From Erwinia sp. SLM-02 (GTDB lineage Bacteria; Pseudomonadota; Gammaproteobacteria; Enterobacterales; Enterobacteriaceae): a stretch of DNA of 64,000 nucleotides. Under the pieces are notes generated by a model. That model was not told the origin of the DNA. It did not search any database and saw only the letters and a program-made list of their open reading frames with translations. This document shows positions 7,912 to 16,125 of the stretch, piece after piece. How positions within the stretch are numbered: position 1 is the first letter of the stretch; each line of letters starts with the position of its first letter. The DNA lies in contig NZ_JAQISN010000003.1 of the NCBI RefSeq assembly GCF_037450285.1, forward strand, positions 1 through 64,000. The letters are read 5' to 3'. The position numbers and the translations under genes are program-made.

Positions 7912-8793
7912 TTAGTGACGGATACCGGTGATGCGGCACCACTCTTCTTTCTCGGCGACCGGGTCGAGTGCGAAGGTCTCTGCATAGGCTTCACAGACGC
8001 TTGCAGCCTGGCTCGCCAGCACGCCGGAAAGTCCCAAATGACCGCCGCTTTTTGGCAACACGCTAATCAGCGGCGCCAGTTCGCGTAACGGGCCAGCAAG
8101 GATATTGGCGACCACCACATCGGCGCTCAGGTTCTCCGGCTGCTGGTGGGGCAGGTAAAGCGACAGACGGTCAGAAACGCCGTTACGTTCGGCGTTATCA
8201 CGGCTTGCCTGAATGGCCTGAGGATCGATATCAATGCCGATCGCCTGTGCTGCACCCAGCTTCAGTGCCGCAATGGCCAGAATGCCGGATCCACAGCCAA
8301 AATCGATCACCGTTTTACCCGCCAGATCCAGACCATCCAGCCACGCCAGGCACAGTGCGGTGGTTGGATGCGTTCCGGTACCGAAGGCGAGGCCCGGATC
8401 GAGCATCACGTTAACCGCCTCCGGGTCCGGCACATCACGCCAGCTCGGACAGATCCACAGGCGCTGGCCAAAACGCATAGGGTGGAAGTTGACCATCCAC
8501 TCGCGCTCCCAGTCTTTATCTTCGATCTGCTCGATCTTATGGTGGAAGCCCGATCCCAGCATCGGATGCTGTTCCAGGCCGGCGATCACGTCCGGCATTT
8601 CTGTTTCAGCATCAAACAGGCCAATCACGTCAGTGTCACCCCACAGGCGGGTTTCGCCCGGCAGCGGTTCGAACACCGGGTTATCGTGTGTATCCTGGAA
8701 GGTCACCGATACCGCGCCGTTTTCAATCAGTGCGTCACCCAGCTCTTCAGCATGAGCGCCGGTCGTATTAATCTTCATCTGTATCCAGGGCAT
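7912..8793 (-). CDS. prmA: ribosomal protein L11 methyltransferase
   Basis: PrmA trimethylates ribosomal protein L11 using S-adenosylmethionine. The 293-residue product begins MPWIQMKINTTGAHAEELGDAL, with an N-terminal L11-recognition domain and a C-terminal Rossmann methyltransferase domain. Motif I is visible as DFGCGSGILAIAALKLGA and the post-motif as VVANILAGPL. A longer frame extends to 8964 through panF sequence; the ATG at 8793 matches the family start and length. It follows panF by 34 bases and is probably co-transcribed with it. Confidence 0.96.
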   Translation of the reverse strand: MPWIQMKINTTGAHAEELGDALIENGAVSVTFQDTHDNPVFEPLPGETRLWGDTDVIGLFDAETEMPDVIAGLEQHPMLGSGFHHKIEQIEDKDWEREWMVNFHPMRFGQRLWICPSWRDVPDPEAVNVMLDPGLAFGTGTHPTTALCLAWLDGLDLAGKTVIDFGCGSGILAIAALKLGAAQAIGIDIDPQAIQASRDNAERNGVSDRLSLYLPHQQPENLSADVVVANILAGPLRELAPLISVLPKSGGHLGLSGVLASQAASVCEAYAETFALDPVAEKEEWCRITGIRH

Positions 8794-8827
8794 AGCAATT
8801 CTCTTATTCAAACAGGGTGGAGGTCTT

Positions 8828-10264
8828 CTACGATTCAACGGCAGAGTGACCAAAACGGTTGCCGGCAATAAAGGCCAGCAGGCTGAGCAGCAGCGCGGGC
8901 ACAATCGGATGGAAACCCATCGGCTCGATGTGCAGACTGGCCAGCAGCGTGTAGCAGACGGCACCGGCGATCATGCTGCTCAGTGCGCCAGCAGCATTGG
9001 CTTTTTCCCAGTACAGGCCCAGCACCAGCGGCCAGAGGAACACGGCTTCAAGGCCACCAAAGGCCAGCAGATTCAGCCAGATAATCATATCGGGTGGGTT
9101 CCACGCCGCCAGCAGCAGCAGCAGACCCAGCACCAGCGTCACCAGGCTGGAAAATCGTTTAAGCAGGCGTTCGTTCGCCATGTGCTCAGGCCGTATGCGC
9201 AGGTAGAGATCTTTCACGATCGTTGCCGATGATTGTAGCAGCTGGGCATTGATCGTAGACATGATCGCGGCCATCGGCGCGGCAAGAAAGATCCCAGCAG
9301 CCAGAGGCGGCAGGACTTTGATCATCAGCGTAGGGATCACCTGGTCGGGGATCGCCAGGTCCGGCAGTACGGCTCGCCCCAGCGCCCCGGCCAGATGCAT
9401 GCCCAGCATCAGCACGGCGACGACGATAGTGCCGAGGATGATGGCCAGGTGAACGGCCTTGCTGTCCTTATAGGATATACAGCGCACGGCGGTATGCGGC
9501 AGGCCAATCACCCCAAAGCAGACCAGCACCGAGAAAGAGGCGAGGAAAGTCGGGGTCAGAATGTTATCCACGCCGGAAGGCGTGATCAGTCGGGGATCGA
9601 TCGCTTCCAGCCGGGCAACGGCGCTGTGCATACCGCCTGCCGCGTGGATCACCGCATACAGCAGCAGAAACGTTCCCAGCAGCATCACCAGGCCCTGCAT
9701 GGCATCGTTAAGCACGCTGGCGCGGAAGCCACCGAAGGCGGTATACAGCGCAATGCTGCCGCCGAAAATCAGCAGCCCGGTATCGTAAGGAATACCCGCG
9801 GCCGTCTCCAGCAGGCGCGCGCCACCGATAAACTGCACCGTCATCGCGCCGATGAAGGCAACCAGCAGGCTCAGGCTCGCCAGCCAGACCAGCAGCGGGC
9901 TGCGGTAGCGGGCATACAGCATATCGTTGAGCGTGACGGCATTATAACGACGGGCAAGAATGGCGAATTTTTTCCCCAGCACGCCCAGCGCCAGCCAGAC
10001 CGCAGGAACCTGTACCATCGACAGCAGCACCCAGCCAAGCCCGTACTTATAGGCGGCACCGGGGCCACCGATAAATGAGCTGGCGCTGATATACGTTGTG
10101 GTCAGGGTCATCGCCAGTACAAAGCCGCCCATGGAACGGCTTCCGAGGAAGTACTCGGTGAGGAAGCTGCCTTCGCGGCGCTTGCGCATGGCAAACACCG
10201 ACAAACCGGCGACCAGCAGCAAATAGCCAATCAGCGGTAAAACGATCTCAAGCTTCACTATCAT
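8828..10264 (-). CDS. panF: sodium/pantothenate symporter
   Basis: PanF imports pantothenate with sodium across the inner membrane and belongs to the solute:sodium symporter family. The 478-residue protein is hydrophobic throughout, with the family signature region GYLLLVAGLSVFAMRKR at the N terminus and the conserved GGFRASVLNDAMQG and FGGLEAVFLWPLVLGLYW blocks. It starts inside the end of yhdT (17-base overlap), which implies translational coupling. It is about five residues shorter than the E. coli protein at the C terminus. Confidence 0.95.
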   Translation of the reverse strand: MIVKLEIVLPLIGYLLLVAGLSVFAMRKRREGSFLTEYFLGSRSMGGFVLAMTLTTTYISASSFIGGPGAAYKYGLGWVLLSMVQVPAVWLALGVLGKKFAILARRYNAVTLNDMLYARYRSPLLVWLASLSLLVAFIGAMTVQFIGGARLLETAAGIPYDTGLLIFGGSIALYTAFGGFRASVLNDAMQGLVMLLGTFLLLYAVIHAAGGMHSAVARLEAIDPRLITPSGVDNILTPTFLASFSVLVCFGVIGLPHTAVRCISYKDSKAVHLAIILGTIVVAVLMLGMHLAGALGRAVLPDLAIPDQVIPTLMIKVLPPLAAGIFLAAPMAAIMSTINAQLLQSSATIVKDLYLRIRPEHMANERLLKRFSSLVTLVLGLLLLLAAWNPPDMIIWLNLLAFGGLEAVFLWPLVLGLYWEKANAAGALSSMIAGAVCYTLLASLHIEPMGFHPIVPALLLSLLAFIAGNRFGHSAVES

Positions 10265-10490
10265 CCTCCAGGGGAATATCGCGGAAAACCACGCGAACCA
10301 TCAGCCAGCAGAGAAATATAAACAGGCCGGGGACCAGCAGGCAGGAGAGTTCAAACCAGTGTGGTAGCCCGGTGATGCCAGGGCGTTCGTCCCACAGCCA
10401 GGCCGTCAGCACCCAGCAGGCAAGGTAAGCAACCGCCAGCCAGAACGACCAGCGCGCTTCTTTATTGGCCTGTAGAAAACGCGTATCCAT
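10248..10490 (-). CDS. yhdT: DUF997 inner-membrane protein YhdT
   Basis: This small protein of 80 residues has two predicted membrane helices (FWLAVAYLACWVLTAWLW and LSCLLVPGLFIFLCWLMVRVVF) and belongs to the YhdT/DUF997 family, which is usually encoded directly before panF. Its function is unknown; the conserved coupling suggests it helps the pantothenate symporter, as other small DUF997-like proteins accompany SSS transporters. The frame overlaps panF by 17 bases. Confidence 0.9.
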   Translation of the reverse strand: MDTRFLQANKEARWSFWLAVAYLACWVLTAWLWDERPGITGLPHWFELSCLLVPGLFIFLCWLMVRVVFRDIPLEDDSEA

Positions 10491-10595
10491 CCGTATCTCC
10501 TCAGAGTGACGGCAAAGGTTGTTTCATGCAGGGATAGCAGAGTAAAGGCTCATGACCCGGCAATACCTTCAGAAGTGACTTACGGGGAAGGAGAA

Positions 10596-10617
10596 TGGGC
10601 CTGACGATGCAGGCCCA
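10596..10617 (-). terminator. possible terminator after accC
   Basis: An 8-bp perfect stem (tgggcctg / caggccca, loop acgatg) lies 14 bases past the accC stop. The minus-strand tail is pyrimidine-rich (ttctcctt) but not a clean T run. Confidence 0.45.
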
Positions 10618-10630
10618 CGAGCAGGCAGGA

Positions 10631-11980
10631 TTACTTCTCTTGCAGGCCGAGTTTCTTCTCCAGATAGTGGATGTTGGTCCCACCGTGCTGGAAGTTCTCG
10701 TCTGACATGATTTTCATCTGCAGTTCGATATTGGTTTTGATACCGTCGATAATCAGCTCCGCCAGCGCATTTTTCATGCGGGAGATCGCCACATCACGGG
10801 TTTCACCGTAGGTGATGAGCTTGCCAATCATCGAATCATAGTACGGCGGCACGCTGTAACCGGCATAGATATGCGATTCCCAACGCACGCCAAAACCACC
10901 TGGCGCATGGAAGCGGGTGATCTTGCCCGGGCTTGGCAGGAAGGTGTTCGGATCCTCGGCGTTGATACGGCATTCAACCGCATGGCCGCGAACGATCACT
11001 TCTTCCTGTTTGATTGACAGCGGCTGACCGGCAGCGATACGCAGCTGCTCTTTGATCAGGTCCACGCCGGTGATCATTTCGGTTACCGGATGCTCAACCT
11101 GAATACGGGTGTTCATTTCAATGAAGTAGAACTCACCGTTTTCAAACAGGAACTCGAAAGTACCCGCACCGCGATAGCCGATATCCACACAGGCTTTAGA
11201 ACAGCGCTCGCCGATGTAGCGACGCAGCTCTTCAGTGATACCCGGTGCTGGCGCTTCTTCCACCACTTTCTGGTGACGACGCTGCATGGAACAGTCGCGC
11301 TCGGCCAGATAGATGGCGTTGCCCTGACCGTCCGCCATCACCTGAATTTCGATGTGGCGTGGATTTTCCAGGTACTTCTCCATGTACACCATGTCGTTGT
11401 TGAAAGCCGCTTTGGCTTCCGCTTTCGTCATGCTGATGGATTGCTCCAGATCTTTGTCGCTGCGCACTACGCGCATACCGCGACCGCCGCCGCCGCCGGA
11501 AGCCTTGATAATGACCGGATAGCCAATGCGTTTCGCAAAGGCGCGGTTTTTATCCATGTCTTCGGTCAGTGGACCGTCGGAACCGGGAACGGTAGGAACG
11601 CCGGCTTTCTTCATCGCGGTGATGGCGGAAACTTTATCGCCCATCAGGCGGATGGTGTCCGCTTTAGGTCCGATAAAGATAAATCCGGAACGCTCAACCT
11701 GCTCGGCAAAGTCAGCGTTCTCAGAAAGGAATCCGTAACCTGGGTGAATAGCCACCGCACCGGTGATTTCCGCCGCAGAGATCAGCGCCGGAATATTCAG
11801 ATAGCTTTTTACCGACTGAGCGGGGCCGATGCAGACGGTTTCGTCCGCCAGCAGCACGTGCTTCAGATCGCGATCCGCAGTGGAGTGTACGGCAACGGTT
11901 TTGATGCCCAGCTCTTTACAGGCACGCAGAATACGCAGCGCAATCTCACCACGGTTAGCAATTACAATTTTATCAAGCAT
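10631..11980 (-). CDS. accC: biotin carboxylase subunit of acetyl-CoA carboxylase
   Basis: AccC carboxylates the biotin on AccB using ATP and bicarbonate, the first half-reaction of malonyl-CoA synthesis. The 449 residues have the expected three-part ATP-grasp layout: N-terminal MLDKIVIANRGEIALRILRA, the glycine-rich lid KASGGGGGRGMR, and the active-site block FEFLFENGEFYFIEMNTRIQVEHPVTE. Length equals that of E. coli AccC. It follows accB by 11 bases in the aroQ-accB-accC operon. Confidence 0.98.
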   Translation of the reverse strand: MLDKIVIANRGEIALRILRACKELGIKTVAVHSTADRDLKHVLLADETVCIGPAQSVKSYLNIPALISAAEITGAVAIHPGYGFLSENADFAEQVERSGFIFIGPKADTIRLMGDKVSAITAMKKAGVPTVPGSDGPLTEDMDKNRAFAKRIGYPVIIKASGGGGGRGMRVVRSDKDLEQSISMTKAEAKAAFNNDMVYMEKYLENPRHIEIQVMADGQGNAIYLAERDCSMQRRHQKVVEEAPAPGITEELRRYIGERCSKACVDIGYRGAGTFEFLFENGEFYFIEMNTRIQVEHPVTEMITGVDLIKEQLRIAAGQPLSIKQEEVIVRGHAVECRINAEDPNTFLPSPGKITRFHAPGGFGVRWESHIYAGYSVPPYYDSMIGKLITYGETRDVAISRMKNALAELIIDGIKTNIELQMKIMSDENFQHGGTNIHYLEKKLGLQEK

Positions 11981-11991
11981 GGTTCGCCTCG

Positions 11992-12465
11992 TTATTCGAT
12001 GACTACCAGCGGCTCGTCAAATTCAACTGGCTGACCGCTTTCGACCAGGATCGCTTTCACTACGCCGGACTTATCGGCTTCGATCTGGTTCATCATTTTC
12101 ATCGCTTCAACGATGCACAGAGTGTCGCCGGCGTTAACTTTCTGGCCAATTTCAATGAAGGCTTTGGCATCCGGGCTTGGGGTACGATAGAAGGTACCTA
12201 CCATTGGAGAGCGCACGATGTGGCCACTGATCTCAGGAGCAGCTGGCGCTTCCATTGCCGGTGCAGTAGCAGGAGCAACGGCGGCGGCCAGAGCGGGCTG
12301 CGGCTGCATCATTGGCGCAGCGTAGGCCTGCTGCATCATTGGATAGCCAACATTAGCCGGGGAACGGCTGATACGAACTGACTCTTCGCCTTCAGAGATT
12401 TCCAGTTCAGCGATGCCTGATTCTTCAACCAGTTCGATCAGTTTTTTAATCTTACGAATATCCAT
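11992..12465 (-). CDS. accB: biotin carboxyl carrier protein
   Basis: AccB carries the biotin that shuttles carboxylate between AccC and the AccAD transferase. The 157-residue product has an N-terminal dimerisation segment (MDIRKIKKLIELVEESGIAELEI), a flexible Ala/Pro-rich linker with repeated APM/PAA units around residues 45-80, and a biotinyl domain with the acceptor lysine at residue 123 in EAMKMMN. In E. coli AccB represses its own operon. The gene lies 21 bases after aroQ. Confidence 0.97.
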   Translation of the reverse strand: MDIRKIKKLIELVEESGIAELEISEGEESVRISRSPANVGYPMMQQAYAAPMMQPQPALAAAVAPATAPAMEAPAAPEISGHIVRSPMVGTFYRTPSPDAKAFIEIGQKVNAGDTLCIVEAMKMMNQIEADKSGVVKAILVESGQPVEFDEPLVVIE

Positions 12466-12486
12466 AAGTGTGGTTCCGTACTCTGT

Positions 12487-12939
12487 TTAATTAGATGGTG
12501 ACAGGCGTTTTACCGCTGTCTGTAAAGCCCAGGAATAACCGTCGACGCCAAGTCCACAGATCACGCCGGCAGAAATATCAGAGAGATATGAATGATGGCG
12601 AAAAGGCTCGCGGGCATGCACATTTGACAGATGAACTTCGATAAACGGGATACTGACTGCCAGCAGCGCATCACGCAGTGCTACGCTGGTATGGGTGAAT
12701 GCCGCCGGATTGATGACGATATAATCGACATTGCCTTTCGCTTCATGTATGCGATCAATCAACGCATGTTCCGCATTGGACTGGAGATGGCTCAGGGTAA
12801 CGTTCAGCGCTGCAGCCTGTGCCGTCAGATCGCTGACAATCTCGCCCAGCGTCGTGTGGCCGTACTTTTCCGGCTCACGCGTACCCAGCAGATTCAGGTT
12901 GGGACCGTTCAAAAGGAGTACATGAAACTTATCCGTCAT
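12487..12939 (-). CDS. aroQ: type II 3-dehydroquinate dehydratase
   Basis: AroQ dehydrates 3-dehydroquinate to 3-dehydroshikimate in the shikimate pathway and forms a dodecamer. The 150-residue product carries the family motifs LLLNGPNLNLLGTREPEKYG (catalytic tyrosine near its end), NPAAFTHTSVALRDAL and EVHLSNVHAREPFRHHSYLS (catalytic histidine). I chose the ATG at 12939, preceded by AGGAGA, over an upstream codon at 13005. E. coli K-12 has only the unrelated type I enzyme AroD; the aroQ-accBC arrangement is found in many other gammaproteobacteria. It is the first gene of the operon. Confidence 0.95.
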   Translation of the reverse strand: MTDKFHVLLLNGPNLNLLGTREPEKYGHTTLGEIVSDLTAQAAALNVTLSHLQSNAEHALIDRIHEAKGNVDYIVINPAAFTHTSVALRDALLAVSIPFIEVHLSNVHAREPFRHHSYLSDISAGVICGLGVDGYSWALQTAVKRLSPSN

Positions 12940-13185
12940 CTTGCTGCTATCTCCTGCGATAATTGAGGCATCGCACAAAATACATCGCCAAAGCCGTTTT
13001 GTCACCTCATTCAGATGAAATTTGATGCTGGCTGGCGAACGAAGTCGGGCATTATAACGATATCAACGCAATTAGCAGCTAAATACTGGTCTTATCAGCG
13101 AAGATGATCCACCGCGCAGTGAAAAAAAACGCCGTTCGCTTCTCCTGATGTGACAGAGAACACGCTATCTGCGGGGCGTAACCCG

Positions 13186-13788
13186 TCACCATGGCCACCA
13201 CTTGCGGAAGGTTTTATATCGAAATGCCAGCAGGATCGCGGCAAGTAGCGCATAAATCCACGGCTGTGGCGAAAGCACCTTAACCGACCAAAGATAGTGA
13301 ACAGGTGCCAGGATTGCCACCAGATAGACGGTGTAATGCAGCGTTTGCCAGCGCTTACCCAGGCGGCGCTGGGCTTTCTGGAAGGAGGTGGCGGCCAGCA
13401 GCATCAGGATAATCCAACTGATGACGCCCAGTGTCAGATACGGCCGGGAAATCAGTTCTGAACCCAGCAGGCCAATGTTGTCGATCCCCAGCTCCAGCAG
13501 GGAATAGCTGAGCAGGTGCAGGGTAGCCCAGGCAAAACACCACAGACCCAGCAGACGACGCACGCGGATCAGCAGGGGTTGCTTACCGTAGCGAGCGAGC
13601 GGGGTCACGGCCAGGCTGGCCAGCAGGAACTTCAGCGCCATTCTGCCGGTGAAATGCTGGATATCCTTCGCCGGGTCGGCACTGAACCAGCCCTGATCGA
13701 GTGAGAGCAGCAGCCAGAGGAACGGCAGGAAACCCGCCAGATGCAGCAGAACCTTGAGGGCGGTTATTTGTTTCGCATTAAGGCGCAT
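13186..13788 (-). CDS. msrQ: heme-binding membrane subunit MsrQ
   Basis: MsrQ is the inner-membrane b-type cytochrome that passes electrons from the respiratory chain to the periplasmic methionine sulfoxide reductase MsrP. The 200-residue product starts MRLNAKQITALKVLLHLAGFLPF and has about six membrane helices with heme-ligand histidines (DIQHFTGRMALKF, ATLHLLSY, LAPVHYLWSV). A GTG one codon earlier touches the msrP stop, but the ATG matches the family N terminus. The two genes are effectively adjacent and co-translated. Confidence 0.93.
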   Translation of the reverse strand: MRLNAKQITALKVLLHLAGFLPFLWLLLSLDQGWFSADPAKDIQHFTGRMALKFLLASLAVTPLARYGKQPLLIRVRRLLGLWCFAWATLHLLSYSLLELGIDNIGLLGSELISRPYLTLGVISWIILMLLAATSFQKAQRRLGKRWQTLHYTVYLVAILAPVHYLWSVKVLSPQPWIYALLAAILLAFRYKTFRKWWPW

Positions 13789-13791
13789 CAC

Positions 13792-14796
13792 TTAGAAGTT
13801 TTCCCGTAAATCAAGCCCATGATAGAGCGAAGCCACCTGTTCGGCATAGCCGTTATACAGCAGCGTGGGCTGGCGCTTAACATCAAGAATACCGCCTGAC
13901 CCAATCACGCGCTCGCTGGCCTGCGACCAGCGCGGGTGATCGACGTGTGGATTCACATTGGCGTAGAAGCCATATTCATTCGGCGCCAGCTGATTCCAGG
14001 TTGTGGGCGGCATATCTTTAACCAGGCTGATTTTAACTATCGATTTGATCCCTTTGAAACCGTACTTCCACGGCACCGTCAGGCGAATGGGGGCGCCGTT
14101 TTGTGGCGGTAGCGCTTTGCCATACACGCCGGTGGTCAGCAGGGTCAGGGGATGCATGGCTTCATCCAGCCGTAATCCTTCCACATAGGGGTAATCCAGC
14201 CCGCCGCCGATAAAGCGATCCTGCTGACCGGGCATTTCGTCCGGAGCATAGACGGTCTGGAAGGCGACATAGCGTGCATTGCTGGTGGGCTCGGCCGCTT
14301 TCAGTAACTGACCTAACTCAAAGCCGATCCACGGCACCACCATTGACCAGGCCTCAACGCAGCGCATGCGATAGATACGCTGCTCCAGCGGGAAGCGCTT
14401 GAAGATATCATCCATATCTAAAGTCAGCGGTTTCGCCACTTCGCCATCGATGGTGATTTTCCAGTCGGTGGTTTTCAGCGTGCCCGCGTTGGCGGCGGGA
14501 TCGGCTTTATCCAGCCCGAACTCATAAAAGTTATTGTAACCGGTGACTTTATCTTCTGGCGTCAGCGCCAGATCGGCCTGGTACTGCGCCGGTTGACTGA
14601 ATTCCAGCGGCTTACCCGAAGGGGCTTTCGGGCGATCGTTGCCTTTAAACCATGAAAGCACGTCGGCTCTGGCCACGCCGGGCAGAGTGTAAGCCGCAGC
14701 GCCAATTCCTAAGGATTTTAACAGCGCGCGGCGGCGGGTATTGAACACGCTTTCAGGCGTAACGTCTTTTTCAGACAGTTTATTAACGTTTTTCAT
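13792..14796 (-). CDS. msrP: periplasmic methionine-sulfoxide reductase MsrP
   Basis: MsrP is a molybdopterin enzyme that repairs oxidised methionines, both R and S forms, in periplasmic proteins. The 334-residue product has a Tat signal (FNTRRRALLKSLGIGAAAY, cleavage after VARA), the molybdenum-ligating cysteine in YRMRCVEAWSMVVPW, and the C-terminal end YHGLDLRENF seen in orthologues. The ATG at 14796 was preferred over a TTG two codons earlier. In E. coli msrPQ (yedYZ) lies elsewhere beside the HprSR two-component genes; here no such regulator is adjacent. Confidence 0.95.
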   Translation of the reverse strand: MKNVNKLSEKDVTPESVFNTRRRALLKSLGIGAAAYTLPGVARADVLSWFKGNDRPKAPSGKPLEFSQPAQYQADLALTPEDKVTGYNNFYEFGLDKADPAANAGTLKTTDWKITIDGEVAKPLTLDMDDIFKRFPLEQRIYRMRCVEAWSMVVPWIGFELGQLLKAAEPTSNARYVAFQTVYAPDEMPGQQDRFIGGGLDYPYVEGLRLDEAMHPLTLLTTGVYGKALPPQNGAPIRLTVPWKYGFKGIKSIVKISLVKDMPPTTWNQLAPNEYGFYANVNPHVDHPRWSQASERVIGSGGILDVKRQPTLLYNGYAEQVASLYHGLDLRENF

Positions 14797-14894
14797 GGGC
14801 AATTCTCGACAAAGTCTGTGGATATTAGAGCATGGCCTGGGGAAGAAGTTTCAGCGAGGGATAACGGAAAAATGAAGAATATGGGGATAAACCT

Positions 14895-14915
14895 GCCCCG
14901 GTGACAAACCGGGGC
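14895..14915 (-). terminator. possible terminator after acuI
   Basis: An 8-bp GC-rich stem (gccccggt / accggggc, loop gacaa) lies just past the acuI stop. The following minus-strand bases (aggtttat) give a weak T tract. Confidence 0.5.
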
Positions 14916-14922
14916 GAAGGGA

Positions 14923-15900
14923 TCAGCGAACCCGCACCAGGGTTCGTCCGGTTATCTGATTATTTAACAGTTTTTCCGCGGCCTCCGCGGCCTGCGCCAG
15001 GGGGACTTCGGTAGTGGCCTGCTGATAGAACGAAGCGGGCAGCGTCTTCACCAGACGTTTCCAGGCGGCAATGCGGCGTGCCGTCGGAGCCATCACGGAA
15101 TCGACGCCCTGCAGGCGAACGTTACGCAGAATAAACGGCATCACGCTGGTTGGCAGATCGAAACCACCGGCAAGGCCGCAGGCGGCAACGACTCCCCCCC
15201 ACGTGGTTTGTGCCAGTACGCTGGCCAGCACCTGGCCACCGGCGGCATCGATCGCTCCGGCCCAGCGCTGTTTCTCCAGCGGACGGGAAACCTCGCTGAA
15301 CTCGCTGCGCGGCAGAATATTATCGGCACCCAGCTGGCGTAAGTAGTCGTGGGTAGATTCGCGTCCGCTGACCGCGGTAACCCGGTAACCCAGCGCGTGC
15401 AGTAGCGCAATGGCCGTGCTACCCACGCCGCCACTGGCTGCAGTGACCAGCACGTCACCGCTTTCCGGGGTCACGCCACCTTCTTCCAGCGCCAGCACGC
15501 ACAGCATGGCGGTCAGCCCCGCGGTGCCAACAATCATCGCCTGGCGCGCGTCGATACCTTCCGGCAGTGCGACCAGCCAGTCCGCTTTTACCCGCGCCTG
15601 TTCAGCCAGCCCGCCCCAGTGGTTCTCGCCAACGCCCCAGCCGGTAAGCACCACCGACTGGCCGCTGTGAAAACGCGGGTCGCTGCTGGTGTGTACTTTT
15701 CCGGCAAAATCAATACCGGGCACCATTGGGAACTGGCGGATAATCTTTCCCTTACCGGTGATGGCCAGCGCGTCTTTGTAGTTAATACCTGACCAGTCAA
15801 TATCAACGGTAACTTCACCGGGAGGGAGAAGGCTGCTGTCGACCTGCTGAAGAGTGGCCAGCGTTTTGCCGTCTGCCTGTTCAAGAACCAGTGCCTGCAT
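14923..15900 (-). CDS. acuI: acrylyl-CoA reductase AcuI (YhdH)
   Basis: AcuI is an NADPH-dependent medium-chain oxidoreductase that reduces toxic acrylyl-CoA to propionyl-CoA. The 325-residue product begins MQALVLEQADGKTL and shows the GroES-like domain (VPGIDFAGKV, WGVGENHWGGLAEQARV) and the nucleotide loop AASGGVGSTAIALL. The frame opens nine codons earlier at 15927, but the ATG at 15900, after a ctcctg-complement purine stretch (aggag), fits the family. It diverges from csrD with a 225-base gap. Confidence 0.95.
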   Translation of the reverse strand: MQALVLEQADGKTLATLQQVDSSLLPPGEVTVDIDWSGINYKDALAITGKGKIIRQFPMVPGIDFAGKVHTSSDPRFHSGQSVVLTGWGVGENHWGGLAEQARVKADWLVALPEGIDARQAMIVGTAGLTAMLCVLALEEGGVTPESGDVLVTAASGGVGSTAIALLHALGYRVTAVSGRESTHDYLRQLGADNILPRSEFSEVSRPLEKQRWAGAIDAAGGQVLASVLAQTTWGGVVAACGLAGGFDLPTSVMPFILRNVRLQGVDSVMAPTARRIAAWKRLVKTLPASFYQQATTEVPLAQAAEAAEKLLNNQITGRTLVRVR

Positions 15901-16125
15901 CTGAATCTCCTGAAACTGATAGTTCAATGAAAAAAGGACCCGTGACGACTATACTCGCAGAAACCTCTGATTATCTGACACCAGACAAGCAAACGTCATC
16001 CGGGTTGTGGTATTTTCCGTCCGGTGTTGCTCAGGCGCTTAAGCCTGCAATCCACCTGCCATTAATCTGTGATTGCGAATTATCGTTAATGGCGTATCTG
16101 TCACCGCAGTTGAATGGGCACAAGG

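Noticed and set aside
11090..12034. Long plus-strand frame (314 codons) opposite accC and accB
   Set aside because: It is antisense to highly conserved genes and has a composition typical of a shadow frame.
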